From Lysobacteraceae bacterium (GTDB taxonomy: Bacteria > Pseudomonadota > Gammaproteobacteria > Xanthomonadales > Xanthomonadaceae): 64,000 bases of DNA. How positions within the stretch are numbered: position 1 is the stretch's first letter; the number at the start of each line of letters is the position of its first letter. The notes beneath the pieces are model-generated. The model made no database searches. It had not been told where the DNA came from and saw nothing but the letters and a program-made list of their open reading frames with translations. This document shows positions 9,828-17,584 of the stretch, one piece after another. The stretch covers positions 682,001-746,000 of the forward strand of contig BPKJ01000001.1 of NCBI GenBank assembly GCA_026005075.1, given 5' to 3'. A program made the position numbers and the translations under genes.

Positions 9828-10383
9828 GGCTAGCCGCCTCCGCTTCGGTGAGCGACGGATCCGCCGATTCCAGATGGATCAGTCTGACCTTCGTCTTGTT
9901 CCCAAGCCCATCCTCGAACGCGACGGCCCGCACCCGCCGATCTCCTCGCAGTTCGATACGTCTGATGCGCTCGACCAGGGTTGCTGACTGCGGTGACAAA
10001 CGGGCAGCCCACTGTCCCTGATCCACACTGAGCTCGATATCGAACTCGCGTTCGAGACGCGTGATGTCCATCTGCAAGAGCGCCTCAAGCCACTCCCCAA
10101 GACCGGGAACCGTCTGTTCACTGGATCGGCCGGCAACGATCCTCCATGACGCCGGGAAGGGCTTATCGGTCTGCCACAGAATGCCCCGCCCCCGAACGAC
10201 GAGAAACCGCCCTTCGCTCCTGAGAACATTCCGGAAGCCGCTGATTTGTTTCTCCTGCTCGAACCGGCCACGCAAGATTTCCGGGTGATCCAGAAGGTCT
10301 TCAAGTGCCATGCGCGCGTCGGCTGCCCGCAGGGCCGGCGCAAGCACCACCGCAAGCAGCATCAGCCAACCCACTCGGCTCAT
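9820..10383 (-). CDS. LolA-like periplasmic carrier (ApeL-like)
   Basis: A 187-residue secreted protein (signal peptide residues 1-20, ending ALRAAD) of the LolA fold: ALEDLLDHPEILRGRFEQEK, RNVLRSEGRFLVVRGRGILW and TDKPFPASWRIVAG are the characteristic N-terminal strands of LolA, which binds lipidated cargo in a hydrophobic half-barrel. This copy is shorter and more basic than housekeeping LolA and sits between the thioesterase (ATGA overlap 10380-10383) and the MMPL exporter (8-base overlap). The expected role is to ferry the lipid-like aryl polyene across the periplasm. The housekeeping LolA is not in the window. Confidence 0.85.
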   Translation of the reverse strand: MSRVGWLMLLAVVLAPALRAADARMALEDLLDHPEILRGRFEQEKQISGFRNVLRSEGRFLVVRGRGILWQTDKPFPASWRIVAGRSSEQTVPGLGEWLEALLQMDITRLEREFDIELSVDQGQWAARLSPQSATLVERIRRIELRGDRRVRAVAFEDGLGNKTKVRLIHLESADPSLTEAEAASLD

Positions 10384-10817
10384 GGCGCGAGCCCCAACTT
10401 TCGTAGCAGGACCGGCGGGCAGACATACTGCATCTCACCCGAGGCTGTATCGACCGCGACCTGTATGCTCCATCCTCGTGTGAGGACCTCACCCCGCTGC
10501 GCATCCCGCACGAGGTATTCGACACGCACACGGTTTTCCCATTCGACCAGACTTGCGTGAACCTTGAGTCGCTGCCCAATACGGACAGGGCGGACGAACT
10601 TTACACGCAGATCTACAATCGGCCACGCATACCCCGACTCCGCCATGTCCTCGTAGCCATAGCCGAAACTTCCGAAGAGCGCTGCCCGAGCACGCTCGAA
10701 AAACTTCAGATAATGTCCGTGCCACACCACGAGCATGGGGTCTACGTCGTAGAACGCAGGCGTCCATTCGATGTCTGCGGTACGTAAAGGTTGCCGCGCA
10801 GTGGCTGGACTACGCAT
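10380..10817 (-). CDS. Hotdog-fold acyl-(ACP/CoA) thioesterase (ApeK-like, 4HBT family)
   Basis: A 145-residue 4-hydroxybenzoyl-CoA-thioesterase-type protein. FYDVDPMLVVWHGHYLKFFERARAALF corresponds to the family core, with Asp in DVDPM at the catalytic position, followed by IVDLRVKFVRPVRIGQ. The start MRSPATARQ is used because it overlaps the ammonia-lyase stop by 8 bases, whereas a longer reading only repeats the lyase gene out of frame. In polyene clusters this enzyme may release or proof-read ACP- or CoA-bound acyl chains. The stop overlaps the LolA-like start by ATGA. Confidence 0.85.
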   Translation of the reverse strand: MRSPATARQPLRTADIEWTPAFYDVDPMLVVWHGHYLKFFERARAALFGSFGYGYEDMAESGYAWPIVDLRVKFVRPVRIGQRLKVHASLVEWENRVRVEYLVRDAQRGEVLTRGWSIQVAVDTASGEMQYVCPPVLLRKLGLAP

Positions 10818-12354
10818 ACAGCCTCCAGGTTTCGGAACGCAGAAGCTCGAGCAGTGTCCGCAAGTCGACATCAAGAGCCCGGTCGCTCTCCACCAGTGGC
10901 ACCTGCGCCGCGAGTTCTTCCAGCCAGGCTGCCAATACGCTACTCGGCCCGCGGGTCGGTTCCAGCTCGTAGCGAAGATGCATACCCTGCCTTGCAGCAA
11001 TGAGCATCCCCGCGGTGACCTGCTCGGTCAACTCGATGACCCTGAGGCATTGCCGGGCTGCAATCGTGCCAAGGCTGACCTTGTCCTGGTTGTGGCATTC
11101 GGTCGATCGGGAGAAGACTGAGACCGGCATGCCGTGCTGCAAGGCCTCCGCAGTCCATGCCGACACCGCGATTTGCAGTGCCTTCAATCCGTGGTTGATC
11201 GCGGCTCGCTCGCCACGAGCGGCGGATAGATTTGCAGGCAGTCCGTGGCTGTACTTGGGATCGACGAGAAGTGCAAGCTGGCGATCCAGCAGGTCTGCAA
11301 CATTCGCCACCGCAGCCTTGAGCGAATCCATTCCTTGAGCAACATGGCCGCCGTAAAAATGGCCACCATGAAGCACCCTTCCGTCTTCTGGATCCAGGAG
11401 TGGATTGTCGTTCGCGCTGTTCAGCTCCGTCTCGATCCATCCACGGAGGTACTCCAACGTATCCTCGAGCACACCAATCACATGAGGTGCACAACGCAGC
11501 GAGTAGCGATCCTGTATTCGCTGCTCGTTGCGTGGAGGTCGATCGGCAGCGAGATCTCCTCGCAAGCGTTCCGCGGTACGTAGCATTCCGGGGTGCGGCT
11601 TGGCCCGGAAAAGCCGCTCGTCGAAATGGTGGGCATTGCCTCCTGTGGCGTAGACATTGCATGCCGTGATGCGGGTCGCAAGCTTGGCAAGATAGGCCGC
11701 GCGGGAAAGCGCGAGGCACGCGAGCCCGGTCATTACCGCGGTTCCGTTCATGATGGCCAACCCTTCCTTGGGCCGGAGCCGCAATGGCTGCCTACCAATC
11801 CGGCACAACGCCTCGGCGGCAGGAAGGGTCTCGCCAGCAAACCGAGCTTCCCGCTCTCCGCACAACATCGCAGCGAGATAGGAAAGGGGCGTAAGATCCC
11901 CGCTCGCACCTACCGATCCCTCGGTGGGCATCCTGGGCAGTACATCGCAGCGAAGACATGCCGCAAGTTGGTCAAGAAGCTCGTAACTGACTCCGGACAT
12001 CCCCTGGCAAAGGGATGCAAGGCGCACGGCCATCACTGCACGGACCTGCTCGGCATCGAGTTCCTGCCCGAGCCCGCATCCATGATAGGTGTAGAGGTGG
12101 TGAGGCAGTTCCTGGATCAGCTCCGGTGGAATGCTGACCGTGCAGGAATCTCCATATCCAGTGGTTACTCCGTAGATCACGCCGTCCTCGGCAAGCAGGC
12201 GTTCGATGACGGAAGCGCCCCTTCGAATCCTCCCGACAAAGTCCGGATCGACCGACAGCTCTGGCTCGCGTCGACGCTTGGCAAGATCGACGATGTGCTC
12301 GACGCGCAAGGCGGTTCCGTCGAACAGCACACGGTCCTTGTCAGGTTCGCACAT
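10810..12354 (-). CDS. Aromatic amino acid ammonia-lyase (HAL/TAL/PAL family)
   Basis: A 514-residue MIO enzyme of the histidine/tyrosine/phenylalanine ammonia-lyase family. The self-cyclising Ala-Ser-Gly triad is at residues 150-152 (TEGSVGASGDLTPLSY) and the catalytic Tyr loop is YGVTTGYGDS at residues 61-70. NSANDNPLL and QDRYSLRCAPHVIG are also conserved. The selectivity segment reads LYTYHGCGLG (87-96), so the Ser-His typical of histidase is Tyr-His here. Together with the context this suggests an aromatic substrate: deamination of tyrosine would give 4-coumarate, a possible aryl starter. Histidase cannot be excluded, but no hut gene is nearby. The start MCEPDKD overlaps the acyltransferase by 14 bases. 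Such lyases occur in some but not all aryl-polyene clusters. Confidence 0.87.
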   Translation of the reverse strand: MCEPDKDRVLFDGTALRVEHIVDLAKRRREPELSVDPDFVGRIRRGASVIERLLAEDGVIYGVTTGYGDSCTVSIPPELIQELPHHLYTYHGCGLGQELDAEQVRAVMAVRLASLCQGMSGVSYELLDQLAACLRCDVLPRMPTEGSVGASGDLTPLSYLAAMLCGEREARFAGETLPAAEALCRIGRQPLRLRPKEGLAIMNGTAVMTGLACLALSRAAYLAKLATRITACNVYATGGNAHHFDERLFRAKPHPGMLRTAERLRGDLAADRPPRNEQRIQDRYSLRCAPHVIGVLEDTLEYLRGWIETELNSANDNPLLDPEDGRVLHGGHFYGGHVAQGMDSLKAAVANVADLLDRQLALLVDPKYSHGLPANLSAARGERAAINHGLKALQIAVSAWTAEALQHGMPVSVFSRSTECHNQDKVSLGTIAARQCLRVIELTEQVTAGMLIAARQGMHLRYELEPTRGPSSVLAAWLEELAAQVPLVESDRALDVDLRTLLELLRSETWRLYA

Positions 12355-13276
12355 GGGCTGGCTGCCTCCAGAAGTCGAAGAAGTTGAACCATTGATAGGG
12401 ATCGATCGCCACAAGATGCTCCAGCCAGCGTGCGTAGGCATCGATGTAAGGCACCAGCGCATCGTCCCGCTGCTTTCTCGGGAGGAAAACACGCTCGGCG
12501 ACCAGGGATGCATCAATCCTGTACCCGGCATTCTCGGGATGGCGCAGGCAGGAGATGAAAAACACCGGGCAACCCAGCAGGGCGGCCAATATCCACGGCC
12601 CTTGGGGAAATGGGGCGGGCACGCCCAGGAACGGGCGGACGGTGACTCTGCCGCCACCTACCGGAACACGGTCACCGACAATGGCGACGAATTCACCTGC
12701 CGCGATCCTGTCTGCCAGATCCGCCGCTGTGTGCACACCGATTTCTGTGACCTGCAGCAGGCGGACATTCCGTCTCGGGCCCAATCGGGACAGCAGTTCA
12801 TTGAATCTCTCGGCATGTCGGGTATGGACGAGTACGTTCAGCCGGAGCCCGGCGACCTGCTCGGCTGCAACTTGACACAGTTCGAGACACCCCACATGCG
12901 CTGTGATCATCAGGCCGCCGGAACCACGTTCGAGACAATCTGCGACATCTCGTATGTTGACGCAATCGATCCTCTCCTTCGGAAATCTCCCGCAGACCGC
13001 AAGCAACTTGTCCAGGATCACTTCGGCGAAGATCATGAAATGCCTCAGGCTGGACCAGCGGGAGCACGCACGACCATGCTCGCGACAGCGCTCCAGAAAG
13101 TCCCTGGATGCCTGACGCGCTCCGGCGTTTGCAATCCAGTACGAGAATACCACTGGCCAGAGTGCTAGGCGGAACGCCGGGCGGCCGAACTGAATGTACA
13201 ACGCAAGGAGGAAACGGATCCCCGCAACCCACGTCACCTCACGCCATTTGGACCAGTGGCGGGCGGTGGAGCTCAT
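12341..13276 (-). CDS. Lipid A-type lysophospholipid acyltransferase (LpxL/HtrB family)
   Basis: A 311-residue LPLAT enzyme. The N-terminus has a hydrophobic anchor (WVAGIRFLLALYIQFGRPAFRLAL split around residues 16-40), followed by MITAHVGCLELCQ, where HVGCLE matches the HX4(D/E) catalytic pattern, then GDRVPVGGGRVTVRPFLG and FPQGPWILAALLGCPVFF typical of the HtrB group. In E. coli-type clusters the ApeJ protein joins a glycosyltransferase and an acyltransferase; here they are separate genes that overlap by ATGA (13273-13276). It probably esterifies the pigment or its carrier lipid at the inner membrane. Confidence 0.85.
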   Translation of the reverse strand: MSSTARHWSKWREVTWVAGIRFLLALYIQFGRPAFRLALWPVVFSYWIANAGARQASRDFLERCREHGRACSRWSSLRHFMIFAEVILDKLLAVCGRFPKERIDCVNIRDVADCLERGSGGLMITAHVGCLELCQVAAEQVAGLRLNVLVHTRHAERFNELLSRLGPRRNVRLLQVTEIGVHTAADLADRIAAGEFVAIVGDRVPVGGGRVTVRPFLGVPAPFPQGPWILAALLGCPVFFISCLRHPENAGYRIDASLVAERVFLPRKQRDDALVPYIDAYARWLEHLVAIDPYQWFNFFDFWRQPAHVRT

Positions 13277-14007
13277 GAGAGTCGATCGCGCAACAGTGAA
13301 GGCAGACGACGGAGCATTCCGAAAAAGAGCCGCGCGTGCATCAAGGAGATCCTGGCGTTATCGCGCACTAGATCGAAATGGGAAATGCCATCCCGCGGAT
13401 AGGTCACAGGGGTATCCAGGTTGTGGATGCGAATTCCTTGCCAATGCATGCGCACCAGCACGTCCGTATCGAAATCCATGCGCTGTCCAAGGCGCACCTG
13501 CTTCGAAAGCTGGCACAGAGGCACCAGTGGATAGACCCTGTATCCACACATGGCATCCCGAATGTCGAAGCTGAGGGTATTGATCCACACCCAGACATGC
13601 GTCAGGTAGCGCCCGTAATAACGGAGCCTTGGAACTGAGGCGTCGTAAGCGGGCACCCCGCAGATGACGGCATCCATGTGTTTCCTGGCGAGCTCGAGGA
13701 ACCTGGGCAGCTGAGCGGGATCGTGCTGCCCGTCCGCGTCGATCTGGACCATATGCGAGTAGCCACGCTCGTGGGCCCAATGCGCACCAGCGAGAACTGC
13801 CGCTCCTTTCCCCTGATTTCGGGATAAATGCAAGACACGAACGCGATCCGGATGGGCCAGCTCGATCTCGTCCAGAACCTGCGCGCAGGGCTGATCGCTT
13901 CCGTCATCCACAAGCAGGCAGTCCACTCCGTGTCGAAGCACGCCACGGACCATCTCGGCGATGGTAGTGGGATGGTTGTAGACCGGGAAAACAACGATGA
14001 CTTTCAT
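13273..14007 (-). CDS. Glycosyltransferase family 2
   Basis: A 244-residue GT-A glycosyltransferase. It begins MKVIVVFPVYNHPTTIAEM, has VDDGSDQPCAQVLDEIE, and carries the metal-binding DADGQHDPAQLPRF (DxD-like). It has GNACGYRVYP-like features near the C-terminus (FDIRDAMCGYRVYPL) and no membrane segments, so it is probably a dolichyl-phosphate-mannose-synthase-like enzyme acting on the cytoplasmic face. The start at 14007 is fixed by ATGA overlap with the ligase-dehydratase stop at 14004. In the operon it would attach a sugar or similar head to the pigment lipid; the donor cannot be read from sequence. Confidence 0.88.
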   Translation of the reverse strand: MKVIVVFPVYNHPTTIAEMVRGVLRHGVDCLLVDDGSDQPCAQVLDEIELAHPDRVRVLHLSRNQGKGAAVLAGAHWAHERGYSHMVQIDADGQHDPAQLPRFLELARKHMDAVICGVPAYDASVPRLRYYGRYLTHVWVWINTLSFDIRDAMCGYRVYPLVPLCQLSKQVRLGQRMDFDTDVLVRMHWQGIRIHNLDTPVTYPRDGISHFDLVRDNARISLMHARLFFGMLRRLPSLLRDRLS

Positions 14008-15716
14008 GCGCCGGCTCCCGCATCGAACCGGAGTCGGCCGGACGCATGGACGCCCTCCGCCGAGGTCAACTCGAAAGCCACACTGGTGCCGGCGCCTTGC
14101 AGAACAACCCGCACCCGTGCTTCCAGTCCCGGGCGGATCAGCCGGTGAAACTTGAGCTGTTCGATGGCGCGGAAGCTTCCGCGCAATCCAAAGCGATCCC
14201 GGGCCCAGGTTCCGACCCAGTGCAGCATGGCAACACCGGGCAAAACGGGTGCACCCGGGAAATGACCCTGGAACCATTCCTGGTCACCCCCCAGGCGGAA
14301 GCAGCCCACCAGCTCGGTCGGCCCTGTGGCGGACCATTGCACCCTTGGCGTCCGCGATGCAAGCATCCGCTCCACGATCCGCCGCGACACCTTGCCTTGC
14401 GCGTCGCGTGGCACCGCATTCACGAACCGCCATCGCCTGGGCCAGGCGACCCGATCAACGGCTCCGGCGAGAGCGGCCTGCAACCGCACGATCCACCGTC
14501 GGCGTTGCGCCTCGCTCACGGGCAGTTTCGCGTCCTCGCCAAGCTCAACCAGCGCCGCCGTACGTTGCCCGAGGTCGATCGGACAGGCCACATGGACGTC
14601 CTTCACGCCAGGCACGGTCGCAAGTGCTCGTTCGATCGCCCGAAGCGAGACGCGCATGCCTTCGATCTTGACGATCCGATCCCCGCGGCCTACGTGGCGA
14701 AACCCGCCGTGCACCGCCTCGACCCGATCACTGCTGGTCCACCAATCCCCGCGCCGATGCAGGAACGGTGATCGCACGACAAGCATTCCGGCCTCGACGC
14801 GCCATTCCACGCCCGGCAGCGGCACCCAGGGCCGATCGGCGGAATCACGCATGCGCCACGCAATTCCACCGGTCTCGGTGCTCCCCAGAATCTCGCACAC
14901 CGGGATACCCAGCACATCACGCGCAAGCGAGGCGCCCTCCTCCTGCAGAGGCCCCGCGGAACTGAAAACACGGCGCAACATGGCTCGCGCCGGCAGCCAG
15001 TCATGCGCGCCATTGAGCCGCGACAGATGGGACGGCGTACTGACCAGCCAGCATGCCTGGCGTCCCAGCGCTTTCGGCAGTTCCTCGGGATAACGGATTC
15101 GCCATCGTAGTATCGGCCTGCCCGCACACAGGGGCCACAGGACGCGGAACAGCAAACCGTAGATATGTTGGTGCGACACGGTCCCGACTACCGACACGCG
15201 CTCCGCCGTCCCGAAGACGGTTTCGAGCGCGGAAATCTCCTCCTCCAGCTGCCTGAGGCACTTGCCAACCGGCCTGGGATCGCCGCTGCTGCCAGACGTG
15301 AACAAGCACAAGGCCGTCTCCTCCGGCCCGAGCATCCACTCCTGGGGACCGTTCGCACTGGGGGCTGTGGACACCCCTGACACCATCCGCGCACCTTCGA
15401 GGTTGACCGGCGTGTCCACGATCCACCCGGCCACGAGAGGCTCCACTCGCGACACCGTACCCGGCAGCAGATCTGCTGGCAGCACTACGGACCGCCCCGC
15501 GAGCCAGCAACCGAAGATCGCCGCGGCGAATTCGAGCGGGTCCTCAAGCGAGATTGCAATCGCTCCGGGACCGTAGCCTTCCACCGCTCGCCGCCACACT
15601 TGCGCCCTCAGCCGCAAGTGTCCTTCCGACACGGTCTGAGATTCGTCCGCGAGCACCATACGCCCCGGATCGACAGGGGCTGCCATGAGCTTGCCAAGCG
15701 GTCGCCACTCAGCCAT
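14004..15716 (-). CDS. AMP-dependent aryl ligase fused to a hotdog dehydratase (ApeH-ApeI-like)
   Basis: A 570-residue fusion. Residues 1 to about 440 form an ANL adenylating enzyme: LCLFTSGSSGDPRPVGK is the P-loop, EILGSTETGGIAWR the A5-like motif, HVGRGDRIVKIEGMRVSL the hinge and C-terminal subdomain, and RDAQGKVSRRIV the catalytic Lys region. It would activate the aryl acid (4-coumarate or a hydroxybenzoate) and load an ACP. The last ~120 residues have WFQGHFPGAPVLPGVAMLHWV, the catalytic His and Pro-Gly pattern of FabZ/ApeI dehydratases. In E. coli these are separate proteins. The start at 15716 is chosen because it overlaps the membrane-protein stop by 8 bases. Confidence 0.88.
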   Translation of the reverse strand: MAEWRPLGKLMAAPVDPGRMVLADESQTVSEGHLRLRAQVWRRAVEGYGPGAIAISLEDPLEFAAAIFGCWLAGRSVVLPADLLPGTVSRVEPLVAGWIVDTPVNLEGARMVSGVSTAPSANGPQEWMLGPEETALCLFTSGSSGDPRPVGKCLRQLEEEISALETVFGTAERVSVVGTVSHQHIYGLLFRVLWPLCAGRPILRWRIRYPEELPKALGRQACWLVSTPSHLSRLNGAHDWLPARAMLRRVFSSAGPLQEEGASLARDVLGIPVCEILGSTETGGIAWRMRDSADRPWVPLPGVEWRVEAGMLVVRSPFLHRRGDWWTSSDRVEAVHGGFRHVGRGDRIVKIEGMRVSLRAIERALATVPGVKDVHVACPIDLGQRTAALVELGEDAKLPVSEAQRRRWIVRLQAALAGAVDRVAWPRRWRFVNAVPRDAQGKVSRRIVERMLASRTPRVQWSATGPTELVGCFRLGGDQEWFQGHFPGAPVLPGVAMLHWVGTWARDRFGLRGSFRAIEQLKFHRLIRPGLEARVRVVLQGAGTSVAFELTSAEGVHASGRLRFDAGAGA

Positions 15717-16296
15717 TCCGAGCCCGCACCCGTTGTCGAACAAGCCATTCGCCCGCGAACAGCGTCCCAATCAACAGATAGCTGACCAGACCGTTGTAAA
15801 GCGTCCACGTCACGTCGTCGGCTGCCAGGGCGGTCCAGAGGGATATGCCACCATTGACCAGGAAGAACACGCACCAAACCCATGTGACCTTTCGAGCATA
15901 ATCCTGGGCACGCGCCGGAAGATCAGGTTCCCTGAGGCGGGCCAGTCGTTCGATTACCGTAGGTGGCCAGAAGACGGAGCCGAGAAAGAATGCAAGCAAC
16001 AGGGCATTGACGAGGACCGGATAGAGCTTCAGTGGAAGAACCTGATTGCTGGCCAGTGCCATCATGGCCAGTCCGGCCGCACCCAATCCGGCGAACCACC
16101 GGCCAACGCCACGCGAGCCAAGTGCTCTTGCCACCCCAAGAATCAAGACCAGGAATGCCACCGCGCGCGCCGAAAGCAGGGTGAGTCCAAAATAAACAAG
16201 AGCAGGATAGAGAACCGAGATCAGCACAAGGATGGTGCTGGTCAAGGGCAGGGAGCGCTCAGTTCTGCTTGGCCACCGCTGCAAGGGCATCGACAA
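15709..16296 (-). CDS. COG4648-type integral membrane protein (ApeG-like)
   Basis: A protein of up to 195 residues with about six hydrophobic helices (STILVLISVLYPALVYFGL, AVAFLVLILGVA, GLGAAGLAMMALAS, YPVLVNALLLAFFLG, VWCVFFLVNGGISL, GLVSYLLIGTLFAGEW). It matches the small membrane proteins often found in aryl-polyene clusters and sometimes mislabelled 'ketosynthase'; no catalytic motif is visible and its function is unknown. The annotated Met at 16296 would overlap the ACP gene by 38 bases; a TTG near 16245 would give a start just after the ACP stop and a membrane segment straight after it, so the start is uncertain. Confidence 0.78.
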   Translation of the reverse strand: MSMPLQRWPSRTERSLPLTSTILVLISVLYPALVYFGLTLLSARAVAFLVLILGVARALGSRGVGRWFAGLGAAGLAMMALASNQVLPLKLYPVLVNALLLAFFLGSVFWPPTVIERLARLREPDLPARAQDYARKVTWVWCVFFLVNGGISLWTALAADDVTWTLYNGLVSYLLIGTLFAGEWLVRQRVRARNG

Positions 16297-16519
16297 CGTC
16301 CTGGATCGTACGCACGGACCTGAATGCCTCTGGGCTTAGATTTCCTCCCACCAGCGGCTTCAAGCGCACGATCAGGTCAACGGCATCGATGCTGTCGATG
16401 TCCAGGTCATCGAACAATCGGGTCGACGGCGAGATCGTGGCGGGGTCGACATCGAACGCCGAATGCAGAATGGCAACCACTTGTTCGTAGATCTCGTCTG
16501 GAGTTTGCACTGCAGCCAT
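16259..16519 (-). CDS. apeF: Acyl carrier protein (ApeF-like)
   Basis: An 86-residue carrier protein. The attachment Ser for phosphopantetheine is in DDLDIDSIDAVDLIVRLK. A GTG four codons earlier is possible and overlaps the preceding stop, but the ATG at 16519 has GAGG six bases upstream, which I take as the start. It holds the growing chain or the starter during polyene synthesis. It lies directly behind the other carrier protein; the two share the pattern D-S-I-D but differ otherwise. No phosphopantetheinyl transferase gene is in the window, so modification depends on one encoded elsewhere. Confidence 0.9.
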   Translation of the reverse strand: MAAVQTPDEIYEQVVAILHSAFDVDPATISPSTRLFDDLDIDSIDAVDLIVRLKPLVGGNLSPEAFRSVRTIQDVVDALAAVAKQN

Positions 16520-16527
16520 GTCACACC

Positions 16528-16797
16528 TCACACACTGACAGAGGGAGAGGCCGCCGACACGAATGAAGCCAGCGCCCGGACGCTGGAAAAGTGCCTGCGG
16601 TTCTCGTCGGCGTCGGCCGAAAGCTTCACGCCGAAGCGCTTCTGCAAGGCAAGACCAAGCTCCAATGCGTCGATCGAATCGAGGCCAAGGCCATCGCCAA
16701 AGAGTGGCGCATCGCTGTCGATATCTTCAGGACTGATATCTTCCAGATTGAGCGCCGACACGATCAGTTTCTTGATCTCATCTTCCAAGCCGGCCAT
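16528..16797 (-). CDS. apeE: Acyl carrier protein (ApeE-like)
   Basis: An 89-residue carrier protein with the phosphopantetheine Ser in GDGLGLDSIDALELGLALQ. The start MAGLEDEIKKLIVSALNLE overlaps the upstream acyltransferase by 20 bases, and the alternative longer reading would only repeat that gene in another frame. Tandem carrier proteins ApeE and ApeF are typical of aryl-polyene clusters: one is thought to take the aryl starter and the other the extension units. Which is which cannot be decided from sequence. Confidence 0.9.
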   Translation of the reverse strand: MAGLEDEIKKLIVSALNLEDISPEDIDSDAPLFGDGLGLDSIDALELGLALQKRFGVKLSADADENRRHFSSVRALASFVSAASPSVSV

Positions 16798-17584
16798 GAC
16801 TGAGCTCCCTGACAAACAAATCCCGAAGTTCGCGATTGCACTCGCGCACAGTGACCCATGGATCCTCTCGCTCACGCGCTGCCCGTTGCAGCACCTCGCC
16901 CCCCCACTCAGGCAACGCCCGGATCGTGAAATGCATGCGGGCAAGCGGCACATGGTACCACTTCTGGCCCTTCTTCAAGGCCGGCGGGCGGCACTCGATC
17001 AACACCGGGGTTGCCTTGATGGCACCGCGGACCAGGATGTTGGCCGCCCCCCTTCGAAAGGGACCAAGCACCTGCCCGTGAGGCGTTCTCGTACCCTCGG
17101 GGAAGAGCACGAGGTTCTCGCCACGCTGAAGCGCTGCGATGCATGCATCGATGAGCGCGGAGCCTTCGTTGTTGAACAGGTAGCCCGCGGCCATGACCGG
17201 ACCGCGCGTGAACGGGTTTCGCCCCAGAGCCGCCTTGACCACGCAGGTCGCGTTCGGCACGCAGGCCATCAAGAAGACGACGTCCAGCAGGGTCGGGTGG
17301 TTTGCCACCACGAGCAACCCGCTCCCCTTCAGTCTGGACTCCCCATCGATCGAGTACGTCAGCACTCCTACAAGACGCATGAAGCGGATGAACGCACGAA
17401 ACGCCGTCGTGACGACCGCCCGCGCCCAGCGCTGACGGCGTCCGCGATCCCGCACGACGCCGTGGAGGGCCGGAAAGACCACCAGCCACAACACCAGTCC
17501 GCCCAGGCCGAAGGTCGCAAAGCTGAGCCCGGTTGCGAATATCCTCCACGCGCGACCTAGCGGCGAGGAGAGCGCCCCACTCAT
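16778..17584 (-). CDS. PlsC-type 1-acylglycerol-phosphate acyltransferase-like protein (ApeD-like)
   Basis: A 268-residue LPLAT with an N-terminal membrane helix (FATFGLGGLVLWLVVFPAL). The acyltransferase motifs are NHPTLLDVVFL (NHX4D) and LFPEGTRTPHG (FPEGT), with ALGRNPFTRGPVMA and PVLIECRPPALKKGQKW following. It probably moves an acyl chain, perhaps the pigment acyl group, at the inner membrane. Two starts are possible: 17644, immediately after an out-of-frame stop, and 17584. I use 17584 because it makes an ATGA overlap with the corrected end of the preceding apeC-like gene (see that entry), as elsewhere in the operon. Confidence 0.84.
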   Translation of the reverse strand: MSGALSSPLGRAWRIFATGLSFATFGLGGLVLWLVVFPALHGVVRDRGRRQRWARAVVTTAFRAFIRFMRLVGVLTYSIDGESRLKGSGLLVVANHPTLLDVVFLMACVPNATCVVKAALGRNPFTRGPVMAAGYLFNNEGSALIDACIAALQRGENLVLFPEGTRTPHGQVLGPFRRGAANILVRGAIKATPVLIECRPPALKKGQKWYHVPLARMHFTIRALPEWGGEVLQRAAREREDPWVTVRECNRELRDLFVRELSHGRLGR

